Origin: Bacillota bacterium
Lineage (GTDB): Bacteria; Bacillota; Clostridia; Christensenellales; Aristaeellaceae
Assembly: GCA_023416585.1 (NCBI GenBank)
Contig: JAEZHM010000043.1
Span: 15,674-79,673 of the forward strand
DNA: 64,000 nucleotides
Direction: 5' to 3'
Within the stretch, counting starts at the first letter, position 1. Every line of letters starts with the position of its first letter. Below are positions 24,966-32,454 of this stretch, piece after piece. The position numbers and the translations under genes were made by a program. The notes beneath the pieces are model-generated. The model was not told the DNA's origin. It did not search any database and saw nothing but the letters and a program-made list of their open reading frames with translations.

Positions 24966-25597
24966 GGATGTTTATCTCCTTCCTTTACGGCTTCGTACAG
25001 CTCTTTCAGCCAAAGGACAAAGGAGCTTGCGCCCGCATCGATATAACCTACGGAACGTTCCCGCAAAAACCGCGCCCGCCCTTTGCGGGCCATCATGCTG
25101 ACGGTGGCGTCCCTTCCCGCTTCCGCCTGGCGAAGAGACACCAAAATCGCTTCCTGAAGCGCCATATCCCCTGCGTTAAGCAGCGCCTCCACAGCCGGGA
25201 CCATGGCGTCCACCACCGTTTTGTCGCCGGGTTTCACTTGGCACAGCGCCATAATTTTGTCCACCGCACGGTTCATGCCCGTAGCCAAAAGAGGCGTATC
25301 CATTATAGAGCTGCCGGCAAACGATTTTGCCATCTCCTCATAAAAGATGCCGTATATTGGGCCGATGGCACCGCCCATGCTGGCGGCCATGATCTCTCCC
25401 ACCTCGCAAAAAAACGCTTCCGGCGCCGCTGCTTCATCAAGGCTTACCTTATCCGCAACGCTTTGATATCCCCTGGCAATGGTGACACCATGGTCCCCGT
25501 CGCCCACCGCGGTATCCAGGATGCAAAGCTCCTGGCTGTATTTGGGCATGTTTGCAGCGGCATGCTTCACACATGCCATAAACGTATACATTTTCAT
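24962..25597 (-). CDS. dhaL: Dihydroxyacetone kinase subunit DhaL-like
   Basis: 211-residue nucleotide-binding subunit with the all-helical DhaL fold. The Mg-nucleotide motif AVGDGDHGVTIARG at about 30-43 carries the conserved acidic residues, and MGGAIGPIYGIFYEEMAKSF follows as in DhaL. The C-terminal GRDATVSMMARKGRARFLRERSVGYIDAGASS region is also characteristic. The gene order DhaL-DhaK is reversed relative to the common DhaK-DhaL order. It follows the SorC regulator by 11 bases. Confidence 0.9.
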   Translation of the reverse strand: MKMYTFMACVKHAAANMPKYSQELCILDTAVGDGDHGVTIARGYQSVADKVSLDEAAAPEAFFCEVGEIMAASMGGAIGPIYGIFYEEMAKSFAGSSIMDTPLLATGMNRAVDKIMALCQVKPGDKTVVDAMVPAVEALLNAGDMALQEAILVSLRQAEAGRDATVSMMARKGRARFLRERSVGYIDAGASSFVLWLKELYEAVKEGDKHP

Positions 25598-25608
25598 TTT
25601 CTTACCCC

Positions 25609-26544
25609 TCAGTCTTTCAAAAGCAGCTCGGCAACGCTGCCGGAAATAATGACAGTATTGCAGTACCCTTTTTCAATGGCCTTTTTAAGTACCGCAGCTT
25701 TCTCTTCCTCGCCGGCCAGGCAGATGGCATGGGGCGCCGCGGCAACAACATCCAAATGAACTCCGATATTGCACTCTTTTTTGGACCAATCCACCATTTC
25801 GCCATTGGCATCTATAAAGAATCCCATCACGTCGCCTATGGCTCCCTTATCCTGGAGTTCTACAATATCTTCCCTTGTCAGCACCCCCACATGCATGGTG
25901 GTTGCGCTTTCCGCAAGGGATGAAAGCCCGTAGATCGTGATATGGCATTTCGCGGCAAGCCTCTGCACGTACTGGCACATGGGGTCCCGCATCAGGACAT
26001 GCCGCGTTTCCTCCGTGGGCACATACAGCGGCGCGTTCAGGAATACAGGCTCGCACTGTAGCCTGTCACTGGTCAGCTTCACAAGGTTGGAGGGCATCAT
26101 CATCATGTCGTTTTCATACAGGAACCCGCCTGACATTTGAATGACCTTCGCCCCGGGAAAGGATGTGCCATGCAGCGCTTTGGCGAACTCGCAGATTGTG
26201 CGGCCCCAGGAGACGCCCAGTATGCTGGTCTCCGTCATAAGGTTGGCCACATATTCCGCCGCTACCCTGCCAATCTGCTGCCTGGAATTCTCCTTTTGTT
26301 CCAGCTGAACCACCAAGGCTTCTTTCAGCATGGGGTACTTCTTTTTGACAAGGCTGCCCGTCTCCCAATTCAGCTTATCCGGAGACTTGACCTGAAAGGT
26401 GACGATCCTTTCCATTTCCGCACGTTTTAGGATACGTGACACAAGCATATTGGAAATGCCAAGCATTTCCGCAATCTCTGTCTGCTTGACATGATCTATA
26501 TAGTACAGTTTGGCCACATGGTACAGCCGAAAATCCTCACTCAT
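25609..26544 (-). CDS. SorC-family transcriptional regulator
   Basis: 311 residues. The N-terminal helix-turn-helix (YIDHVKQTEIAEMLGISNML) is followed by a large sugar-phosphate-binding domain of the SorC type, with LGVSWGRTICEFAKALHG and VGVLTREDIVELQDKGAIGD. Proteins of this family control sugar, polyol or triose-phosphate operons and sense phosphorylated intermediates. AGAAGGAGAAATCC precedes the ATG at 26544; an in-frame ATG 21 bases upstream lacks such a site. First gene of the operon; an AT-rich inverted repeat at 26636-26667 upstream of its promoter is the probable operator. Confidence 0.92.
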   Translation of the reverse strand: MSEDFRLYHVAKLYYIDHVKQTEIAEMLGISNMLVSRILKRAEMERIVTFQVKSPDKLNWETGSLVKKKYPMLKEALVVQLEQKENSRQQIGRVAAEYVANLMTETSILGVSWGRTICEFAKALHGTSFPGAKVIQMSGGFLYENDMMMMPSNLVKLTSDRLQCEPVFLNAPLYVPTEETRHVLMRDPMCQYVQRLAAKCHITIYGLSSLAESATTMHVGVLTREDIVELQDKGAIGDVMGFFIDANGEMVDWSKKECNIGVHLDVVAAAPHAICLAGEEEKAAVLKKAIEKGYCNTVIISGSVAELLLKD

Positions 26545-26608
26545 GGATTTCTCCTTCTGCTGCATTCATCGGGATGTGCCTTCCTGCATTCCCGAAAACT
26601 CTAGCTTT

Positions 26609-26636
26609 ATTTTAGCACGGAAAAGTGTATTGTCAA
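26609..26636 (-). promoter_or_regulatory. Promoter of the SorC-DhaL-DhaK-ABC-aldolase-GH127 operon
   Basis: Read leftward: TTGACA (26636-26631), 16-base spacer, TAAAAT (26614-26609). Confidence 0.75.
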
Positions 26637-26667
26637 TATATTTTTATCATTCATGTTAAAAATATAT
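26636..26667. promoter_or_regulatory. Probable SorC operator
   Basis: Perfect 11-base inverted repeat ATATATTTTTA (26636-26646) / TAAAAATATAT (26657-26667) with a 10-base centre, abutting the -35 element. Inferred as the SorC binding site from its position. Confidence 0.55.
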
Positions 26668-26702
26668 ACCTTCCCTCATTTCGTCAGCGAAAACGGACAT
26701 GG

Positions 26703-26748
26703 AAAAAGCCGCCGCCTGGCTTTCAAAAAGCCTGGAAGGCAGCGGCAA
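26703..26748 (-). terminator. Terminator after the GntR gene, end of the peptide array
   Basis: Read leftward: GCCGC...AGGCTTT, small loop, AAAGCC...GCGGC, then TTTTT (complement of 26703-26707). It separates the array from the SorC operon. Confidence 0.7.
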
Positions 26749-26779
26749 TGTATTTCGATTTTGTCCGGGACAGTTCTCC

Positions 26780-27826
26780 CTAGAACCTGTTCTCCTGGCG
26801 CTTTTTTGTTTCGCCCTTGTGGTATTCCGGCGTTTCGGCCTGATTGGTTATGCCGGTGCGGCATTTTTCAATCCAGCATTGCTTGACCACGGACTCGAAA
26901 TGGATCACACTGCCCCGGTCCACATGGTAGGAGATATACAGCACTTCCTTGCCCTTTACAGCAAAATCACGGGCTGCCTGCAAAAGCTCCTCCTGGTCAT
27001 ACAGCAGGCTCTTTTCCGGCAATATGAGTACCTCGCTTAATTCTAAAGCCTGCAAGACACCGGGATCGTTCTTCGCAAAATACAGGCAGTTGTTCAGATT
27101 TTCAGATAAGTCCAACTTCTGGCGCACCGTGTTCACAAAAAGCTGCTCCACGCCGTACATCAGCGCCTGCCGCCCCTTGACGATGGAGGACAAGGCAAAG
27201 GCCGATTCCTCGTTAAGGCTCAATGTCACCCGCACAATCTTGTCGGCCTGCATGGGCACGGCGTGCAAAAGAGCGTCGTAAGGGTACTCGGTAGTAACGA
27301 TCAGGTCAAAGTCGTCATCCAGCAGCTTGGGGTTTTTTAGCACCTCATCGATATGAAAGCTCGTGATATGCACCAGCGGCACGCCTAGCAGCGTATGCTC
27401 CGTCATGCGCAGCACTTCCACGCAGCAGCCGATCCAGGCCGCGTGCACCTGGGTGAAGCCGCGCCTGCGGCGTCGGATCTCCTGATCCAAAAGTGACAAA
27501 ACCTTATCATCGGATATGCCAACTGACGCGGCCGCGTGAAGCAGCGCATCGATCTGGCTGCGCACATAGCCCTGCTCCACATCGGTGTGAACCTTGGTGA
27601 CATACGTGCCGCTGCCCTGAATGGTGAGTATCTTGCCCATGCGTGACAGCTCCAGGTAGGCAGTGTTCACCGTCCCCCGGGATACGCCGTACCGCTCGCT
27701 AAGCGCTCTTTCCGTAGGCAGTTTGTCACCGCCACGGAGTGCCCCGCTGTCGATCATGAAGCAGACCTGGTCGATGATCTGGCGGTGGATGGACGTCTTG
27801 TCGTTTTTGTCGATGATCAGCTTCAT
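26780..27826 (-). CDS. GntR-family transcriptional regulator with atypical effector domain
   Basis: 348 residues. The N-terminal GntR winged helix has IIDQVCFMIDSGALRGGDKL and PTERALSERYGVSRGTVNTA at about 15-60. The remaining ~270 residues are neither an UTRA domain nor an aminotransferase-like domain; they include FDLIVTTEYPYDALLHAVP and resemble a two-lobed ligand-binding fold with the words VRVTLSLNEESAFALSSI. AAAGGGAC precedes the ATG at 27826; upstream in-frame Met codons overlap the M20 gene and lack a site. It is the last gene of the long leftward peptide array and is likely its regulator; a TGGTTTATACCA palindrome lies in front of the first gene (47964-47975). Confidence 0.85.
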   Translation of the reverse strand: MKLIIDKNDKTSIHRQIIDQVCFMIDSGALRGGDKLPTERALSERYGVSRGTVNTAYLELSRMGKILTIQGSGTYVTKVHTDVEQGYVRSQIDALLHAAASVGISDDKVLSLLDQEIRRRRRGFTQVHAAWIGCCVEVLRMTEHTLLGVPLVHITSFHIDEVLKNPKLLDDDFDLIVTTEYPYDALLHAVPMQADKIVRVTLSLNEESAFALSSIVKGRQALMYGVEQLFVNTVRQKLDLSENLNNCLYFAKNDPGVLQALELSEVLILPEKSLLYDQEELLQAARDFAVKGKEVLYISYHVDRGSVIHFESVVKQCWIEKCRTGITNQAETPEYHKGETKKRQENRF

Positions 27827-27851
27827 GCAAGTCCCTTTCGATGCCTTTGCC

Positions 27852-29048
27852 TCATTCCCCATATCCCAGTTCCGCCCTTGTATACCTTGGTACCTTCTTT
27901 TCAAAATCCCTGATCGCCCTTTGCCTTAATTCCTCCGACATAAACAGGTCATACGCCGTGCGGGCCAAGGATTTTGCTGCCTTTTTCATCTGCTCCTGGG
28001 CAAAGGGCGTTGCAGCGGCCTTCTCAAACTCCTTGGTGTGCACTTGGGCGTCCCCGATATACAGATAGGGCTGGATCATGGGCACTTCCAGGCTCACGTT
28101 GCCAACATCTGAGGAGGCCAGCTTCATGTTGGCCGGCGGATAAATCACCTGCTCGCCAAAGGACTCCAAGTGGGCCTTGTACGCTTCATCCATGGGTCCA
28201 TTGGGATAGCGCTCGGAATACAGGATGCCGTATGTAACCTTGCTGGTGGTTAAAAAGAGGCAGTCAGAAGATGCCACACCGCGCTCCACCGCCTTCTTAG
28301 CCGCCTGCATGTCATACACCGTGGCAGCACGCACGCAAAAGCTGGCGGAAGCATAGTCCGGGATCACGTTGTTGGCCTTTCCGCCCTCTGTAATGATGCC
28401 GCTGATATTGGTATTATTGGGTAAAAGCGCCCGCTGGGCGTCGATGGCCGAAAAGGTATGCAATACAGAACTCAAGGCGTTTATGCCCTCCTCCGGCCTG
28501 GAGGAATGGGCCATGCGCCCGTAAAATTCCACATGGACCGTTCTCACCGCGAGGCTGCCGCACTGGATCATATTCATCTTGTGGGGATGCACCTGCATGG
28601 CAAAGTCCACATCCCGGAAGATGCCTTTCTCGCAGAGGATGACCTTGCCGCCTCCGCCTTCCTCTGCCGGGGTGCCGATGACTTTCAGCGTGCCTGAAAT
28701 CTCCCCCATCACGCTCATCAAGCCCACCGCCGCACCCATGGACGCCGCAGCGATCAGGTTGTGGCCGCAAGCGTGGCCGATGGGCAGCGCGTCGTACTCG
28801 GCTGTCAGCGCAACAGTGGGGCCAGGGCTGCGGCCTTTTTTCTCCGCCAGGAAAGCGGTATCCAGCCCGCCCAGGTTGTTCGTTATATCGAACCCGTGGT
28901 TTCTTAAAAATACCTTCAGCTCGCCGCAGGCATAATGCTCCTGAAACGACTGTTCCGGATGGCTGTGGATGTTCAAGCTCAACGCACACAGCTGGGGAAA
29001 GATTTCGTCGATCCTGTCCTCCATCCGCTTGTAGGCCGCTTCGCTCAT
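27852..29048 (-). CDS. M20-family amidohydrolase (aminobenzoyl-glutamate hydrolase/aminoacylase type)
   Basis: 398-residue metal-dependent hydrolase of the M20D group, which cleaves N-acyl amino acids or small peptides. Metal ligands are visible: ACGHN (about 94-98), GTPAEEGGGGK (about 128-138) and VHPHKMN. The lid/dimerisation domain starts after VHVEFYGRMAHSSRPEEG. The likely start is the ATG at 29048; the frame could open two codons earlier at TTG. No signal peptide, so it is cytoplasmic. It is preceded by the M28 gene by 49 bases and followed by GntR. In context it would finish off products imported by the Opp system. Confidence 0.88.
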   Translation of the reverse strand: MSEAAYKRMEDRIDEIFPQLCALSLNIHSHPEQSFQEHYACGELKVFLRNHGFDITNNLGGLDTAFLAEKKGRSPGPTVALTAEYDALPIGHACGHNLIAAASMGAAVGLMSVMGEISGTLKVIGTPAEEGGGGKVILCEKGIFRDVDFAMQVHPHKMNMIQCGSLAVRTVHVEFYGRMAHSSRPEEGINALSSVLHTFSAIDAQRALLPNNTNISGIITEGGKANNVIPDYASASFCVRAATVYDMQAAKKAVERGVASSDCLFLTTSKVTYGILYSERYPNGPMDEAYKAHLESFGEQVIYPPANMKLASSDVGNVSLEVPMIQPYLYIGDAQVHTKEFEKAAATPFAQEQMKKAAKSLARTAYDLFMSEELRQRAIRDFEKKVPRYTRAELGYGE

Positions 29049-29097
29049 ATGCAATTCACTGCTTTCCTAAGGAGGGCTTCCTTGCCCCGTGCTTTAT

Positions 29098-30822
29098 TCA
29101 TTCTGATTTCAGATAATCTTCCATCTGGCCGATAACCTCGTCCATTTCTGTCAGGAAGCGGTTGTACTGCCTGCGGAAGGCCGTTTCGTGAAACAGCAGC
29201 ATATCCGAAGACGTGTTTTCTTTTGTCAGGCCCGACACCCGGTAAAAACCGTGGAAAGGCTTCAAATCATAGGCCACATCCTGCTCGTAGGGGCTGACGG
29301 TGGTATACATGAGCGCCATCAGCCGCCCACCGGCATTTTTGTACAGGCGGTTAAGCTTTGCATCGTTGTATGGCTTGCGGGCGGCGACGGATTCAGCCAC
29401 ATTCTTAAAATCCGCCACCTTTAAAAGAGCTTTGCCCATGTCAAATGCTGGATTTCCTTTTTCGGCATAACCCTTCAAAATCCCTTCCATGCGGGCAGCC
29501 AAAGCCACAAAATCTACCGGCAGGACTTCCGGGGCCATGATGCGGTAGGCAAAGGATGCAAAAATCCTGGCGTCCCTTGTGAGCAGTTCCAGATCCGCCT
29601 TATCGTAGGTATCCTCCTCGGAGTGCCACCACCAGCCTCCGCCGGAACCGCCCACATGGGCCTGGTTGTGGTCCTTGTCCGGCTTGTCCCTTAGCATCAG
29701 GTGAAAGGGGATAAACGCCCCCCACATGGAGTTGTCACCAGCCCGGATGGGGAAATCCCACTGGGGTTCGGTACCCGACACATCCCTGACAGCCTGCTGG
29801 AAATAGCCATCCTTTTCAATCAGCGTGCTGCGCACAAGCGGGATCACGCCAAACTTTGAGCCGGGGGAGTCTGCGTTGATATAGGCCACGCAATGCTTGC
29901 GCAATTCTTCATAGGCGTTGTCGCAATACCAGGTGGACCCGGCGTAGCGGCCGTTGGAATGACCCGGCCACCAGGCGATCTTGATGGAACGGTTCAATTC
30001 CCCCTGATGCTCCCTGAACACCCGGGCCAATTCCAAGCACAGCGCGTTTCCAACTGCGTTATCGGTAACGCCCACGTACCAGGAATCGATATGCCCGGCC
30101 AGGAGCACATAATCCTCCGTTTTGCCCGGAATGGTGGCCACGGGAAGGTGCAGCGTCTTTACCCCGGCTTCCAGCACAGCGGTCATCCGAACCCTTATGT
30201 TCCCTTCCTTTGCCCAAGCGATCAGCTTTTCCCCGTCGGCTTTTTTCACAGAAATTTCAGGTATGGCGGGAATAAGCCTTGCGGTTTCCGGCGTGGGCAC
30301 GCCCCATACGGGGGAAGCCGTCATTTCATGGATCACATCTTCACCGGACGGCCACACGTGGATAAGGCCCAGGGCATGAAGCTCCGCGGCCCGGTCCATA
30401 TGCTGGGGCCCGCCGCCTTCGCTTACGATGATCTTCCCTTCCACCTGTTCCCGCGTCCAGGGGATTACCGCCGTGTCAAACTGTATGCCGCCCTTGGCGG
30501 GCGCGTAAACCAGCTCCCCTTCCACCCCGTTTGGGCAGTTGCCCGAAAAGGCCCTCGTCTTGGCCGGGATGGATACAACGTTTTCCCCCAGCACGCAAAG
30601 GCTTGCGGAGATGGGATTGCTCAAGTAAGAAGAAAATACATGCTCCTCAAAGGCGATGCCATAGGAGGTGAGTTTATCCGTAATGAACCGGATGGCCTCC
30701 AGTTCCCCCGGGCTTCCGGAAAGGCGGTCGATGGTGTCGAACTTTTTCAGCACCTCGTCCATATTGGCAGGATTGATGGAAGTCAGTATTTTTTGCTCGG
30801 CCGTATCGAAATAGTGTGCCAC
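29098..30822 (-). CDS. M28-family peptidase with PA domain, catalytic Glu pair replaced
   Basis: 574 residues, GTG start after AAGGAAAG. A protease-associated (PA) domain occupies about 95-200 and an M28 zinc peptidase domain about 220-430. Zinc ligands His244 and Asp246 (AGHIDSW) and Asp254 (GVTDNAVGN) are present, and the later HSEEDTYDKAD region supplies the final His. Where M28 enzymes carry the catalytic and metal-binding Glu-Glu pair, this protein has WWPGHSNGRYAGSTWY (residues 285-299), with no acidic residue. It may use another residue, act on a different substrate, or have lost peptidase activity. No signal peptide. In the same operon as M19 and M20 enzymes. Confidence 0.85.
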   Translation of the reverse strand: MAHYFDTAEQKILTSINPANMDEVLKKFDTIDRLSGSPGELEAIRFITDKLTSYGIAFEEHVFSSYLSNPISASLCVLGENVVSIPAKTRAFSGNCPNGVEGELVYAPAKGGIQFDTAVIPWTREQVEGKIIVSEGGGPQHMDRAAELHALGLIHVWPSGEDVIHEMTASPVWGVPTPETARLIPAIPEISVKKADGEKLIAWAKEGNIRVRMTAVLEAGVKTLHLPVATIPGKTEDYVLLAGHIDSWYVGVTDNAVGNALCLELARVFREHQGELNRSIKIAWWPGHSNGRYAGSTWYCDNAYEELRKHCVAYINADSPGSKFGVIPLVRSTLIEKDGYFQQAVRDVSGTEPQWDFPIRAGDNSMWGAFIPFHLMLRDKPDKDHNQAHVGGSGGGWWWHSEEDTYDKADLELLTRDARIFASFAYRIMAPEVLPVDFVALAARMEGILKGYAEKGNPAFDMGKALLKVADFKNVAESVAARKPYNDAKLNRLYKNAGGRLMALMYTTVSPYEQDVAYDLKPFHGFYRVSGLTKENTSSDMLLFHETAFRRQYNRFLTEMDEVIGQMEDYLKSE

Positions 30823-30847
30823 GGTACTTCACTTTCCTTCTATATAC

Positions 30848-32047
30848 TCAGGCCCAGATTTCCTTCAGGGCCCGCAATGTATTGCCGCCGATCACCTTTT
30901 GAATGTCCTGGTCTGAATAGTTCTTTTTCACCAGCCAGCGCACGATATTGATTGATGCTTCCGTGGGGTTTTCCATACCCTTCACATAGGGCACTTGGGG
31001 AAATTCTGTTTTGCTTTGCACGCTCTTGATGGAAAGAAGCGCCGCGAAGGCATGGTGCAGGCCCACGTGGTCGCCGTAGAGCGTATCGGGGCCGAAGGAA
31101 ACGGCATCGATGCCCACCGTGTCCTTCACGTACTCAAAATGCTCCATAATGGATTCTATGGAATGGGTGCGGCTGCCATAGGTGATGGTGGTATGGGGCG
31201 CGGCCTCAATGCCGATGACGCCGCCCTTGTCCGCAAGACGCCGCAAGGCCTCGTCGCCCTTTAAGCGGTTGCTGTCCCACAGCGATCTTGCCCCCACATG
31301 GGTCAACAGCACCGGCTTTTTGCTCTCCTGAATGGTTTCCAGGGTGGTCAAATCCCCGGCGTGGGAACAGTCTATGGCCATCCCTACATCGTTCATGCGC
31401 TTCACCGCCTGACGGCCAAGGTCGGTAAGACCTCCGTCCCGGCGTTCCTTGATACCGCTGCCAAGAAGGCTGGCCTGGCTGTAGGCGATGCCCATCTGCC
31501 TTACTCCCAGGCCGTAGAGCACATCGATGCGGTCCAGCTCGTTTTCAATGGGCCCCGGCCCCTCCAGGCACATCACGCAGGCCAGCTTCCCCTCATGATG
31601 GGCGCGCAGGATATCTGCAACTGATTCGCCGCGGATCACAAAGCTTTGGTGTTTCAAGTCACACAATCGCATGCCGATGTCGTGGATGATGTCTGTCCAC
31701 TTCCAGCCGGCCTTGGAGGTAATCACGCAGGTGCCGTCCATCATGTTGTCAAACACCGCATCCAGGCAGGAGCGGGACAGGGGCTCATACGCCATGGGCT
31801 GCCGGCCTTCGTGCTTGTAATCGTTGGACAGCGTCATATCCTTGGGGAAAAGGCAGGGGTGCTCATGGAGGGAGATGACCACCGATTCTTCCATTAAGCG
31901 AAGGCAGCGTTGTTCTTCTTCTTCATTCAGTGGAACCAGGTACGGTTCGCACCAGCCGCTTTCCTCTGTAAGGTCAAACTGCTTGTATTCGCTCTTATCG
32001 ATGTACTGATAGGCTCTGTAGCCGTCGTATTGCTTGTGCCAACCCAT
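30848..32047 (-). CDS. M19 membrane-dipeptidase family protein, paralogue 1
   Basis: 399-residue member of the renal dipeptidase branch of the amidohydrolase superfamily; relatives cleave dipeptides and accept D-residues at the C-terminal position. Metal ligands: His61-x-His63 (LHEHP) where the family normally has His-x-Asp; Glu162 (CLEGPGPIENE); His229 (DCSHAG); His250 (LLTHVGARS). No signal peptide. It is the most diverged of three paralogues in the array (others at 39531 and 42875): it keeps YKAY-like N-terminal and EASINIVRWLVKKNYSDQDI C-terminal segments. AAAGGAA precedes the ATG. The gap upstream to the D-aminoacylase gene is filled by repeats. Confidence 0.88.
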   Translation of the reverse strand: MGWHKQYDGYRAYQYIDKSEYKQFDLTEESGWCEPYLVPLNEEEEQRCLRLMEESVVISLHEHPCLFPKDMTLSNDYKHEGRQPMAYEPLSRSCLDAVFDNMMDGTCVITSKAGWKWTDIIHDIGMRLCDLKHQSFVIRGESVADILRAHHEGKLACVMCLEGPGPIENELDRIDVLYGLGVRQMGIAYSQASLLGSGIKERRDGGLTDLGRQAVKRMNDVGMAIDCSHAGDLTTLETIQESKKPVLLTHVGARSLWDSNRLKGDEALRRLADKGGVIGIEAAPHTTITYGSRTHSIESIMEHFEYVKDTVGIDAVSFGPDTLYGDHVGLHHAFAALLSIKSVQSKTEFPQVPYVKGMENPTEASINIVRWLVKKNYSDQDIQKVIGGNTLRALKEIWA

Positions 32048-32454
32048 ATCACAAAATTCCTTTCATCAATTGGTAAAAAAGGGTTTCGTGCCTGCGGGCA
32101 CGTCATTACAAGCCTTCCCCTTGAGGGCTCCGTAACCTTGCCCCCGCCAGTGGCGGAAATGGGCAGGGTGGAGGAGGCTGGCGAAACGAGCGGAGCGCAG
32201 CTCCGCGACGATTGAGCCAGATGGAAAAGGTGGCGCGCAGCGCCGGATGAGGTGTTTGGCTGCAAATGTATGTTCAGGTACCACCGCCACCTCATCAGCC
32301 TCCTTCGTCGGCAGCTTCCCCTCAAGGGGAAGCCTTTTGGAAAGCCTCCCTTAGCCTCCTTTTGAAAGGAGGTGGCGCCGCAGGCGGCAGAAGGAGGTAA
32401 AAGTGATGATGTTTTATCACTTGGGATGATGATCATATACGTAAAATTTTTATG
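32048..32454. repeat. Dispersed repeat family A, copy 2 (composite), inside the peptide array
   Basis: Composite palindromic element from about 32080 to 32400. It contains AAGCCTTCCCCTTGAGGG, GGCGAAACGAGCG, GCGACGATTGAGCCAGATGG, GCGCCGGATGAGGTGTT, then the inverted CACCTCATC, CTTCGTCGGCAGC and TCCCCTCAAGGGGAAGCC. Related modules occur near 385, 35546, 36030, 42595 and 63757. There is no gene in the gap. It may weaken read-through between the flanking genes. Confidence 0.8.

Noticed and set aside
18069..26544. Sulfoquinovose (sulfoglycolysis) locus
   Set aside because: Aldolase plus importer is suggestive, but there is no GH31 sulfoquinovosidase, isomerase or sulfonate exporter, and GH127 acts on arabinosides.
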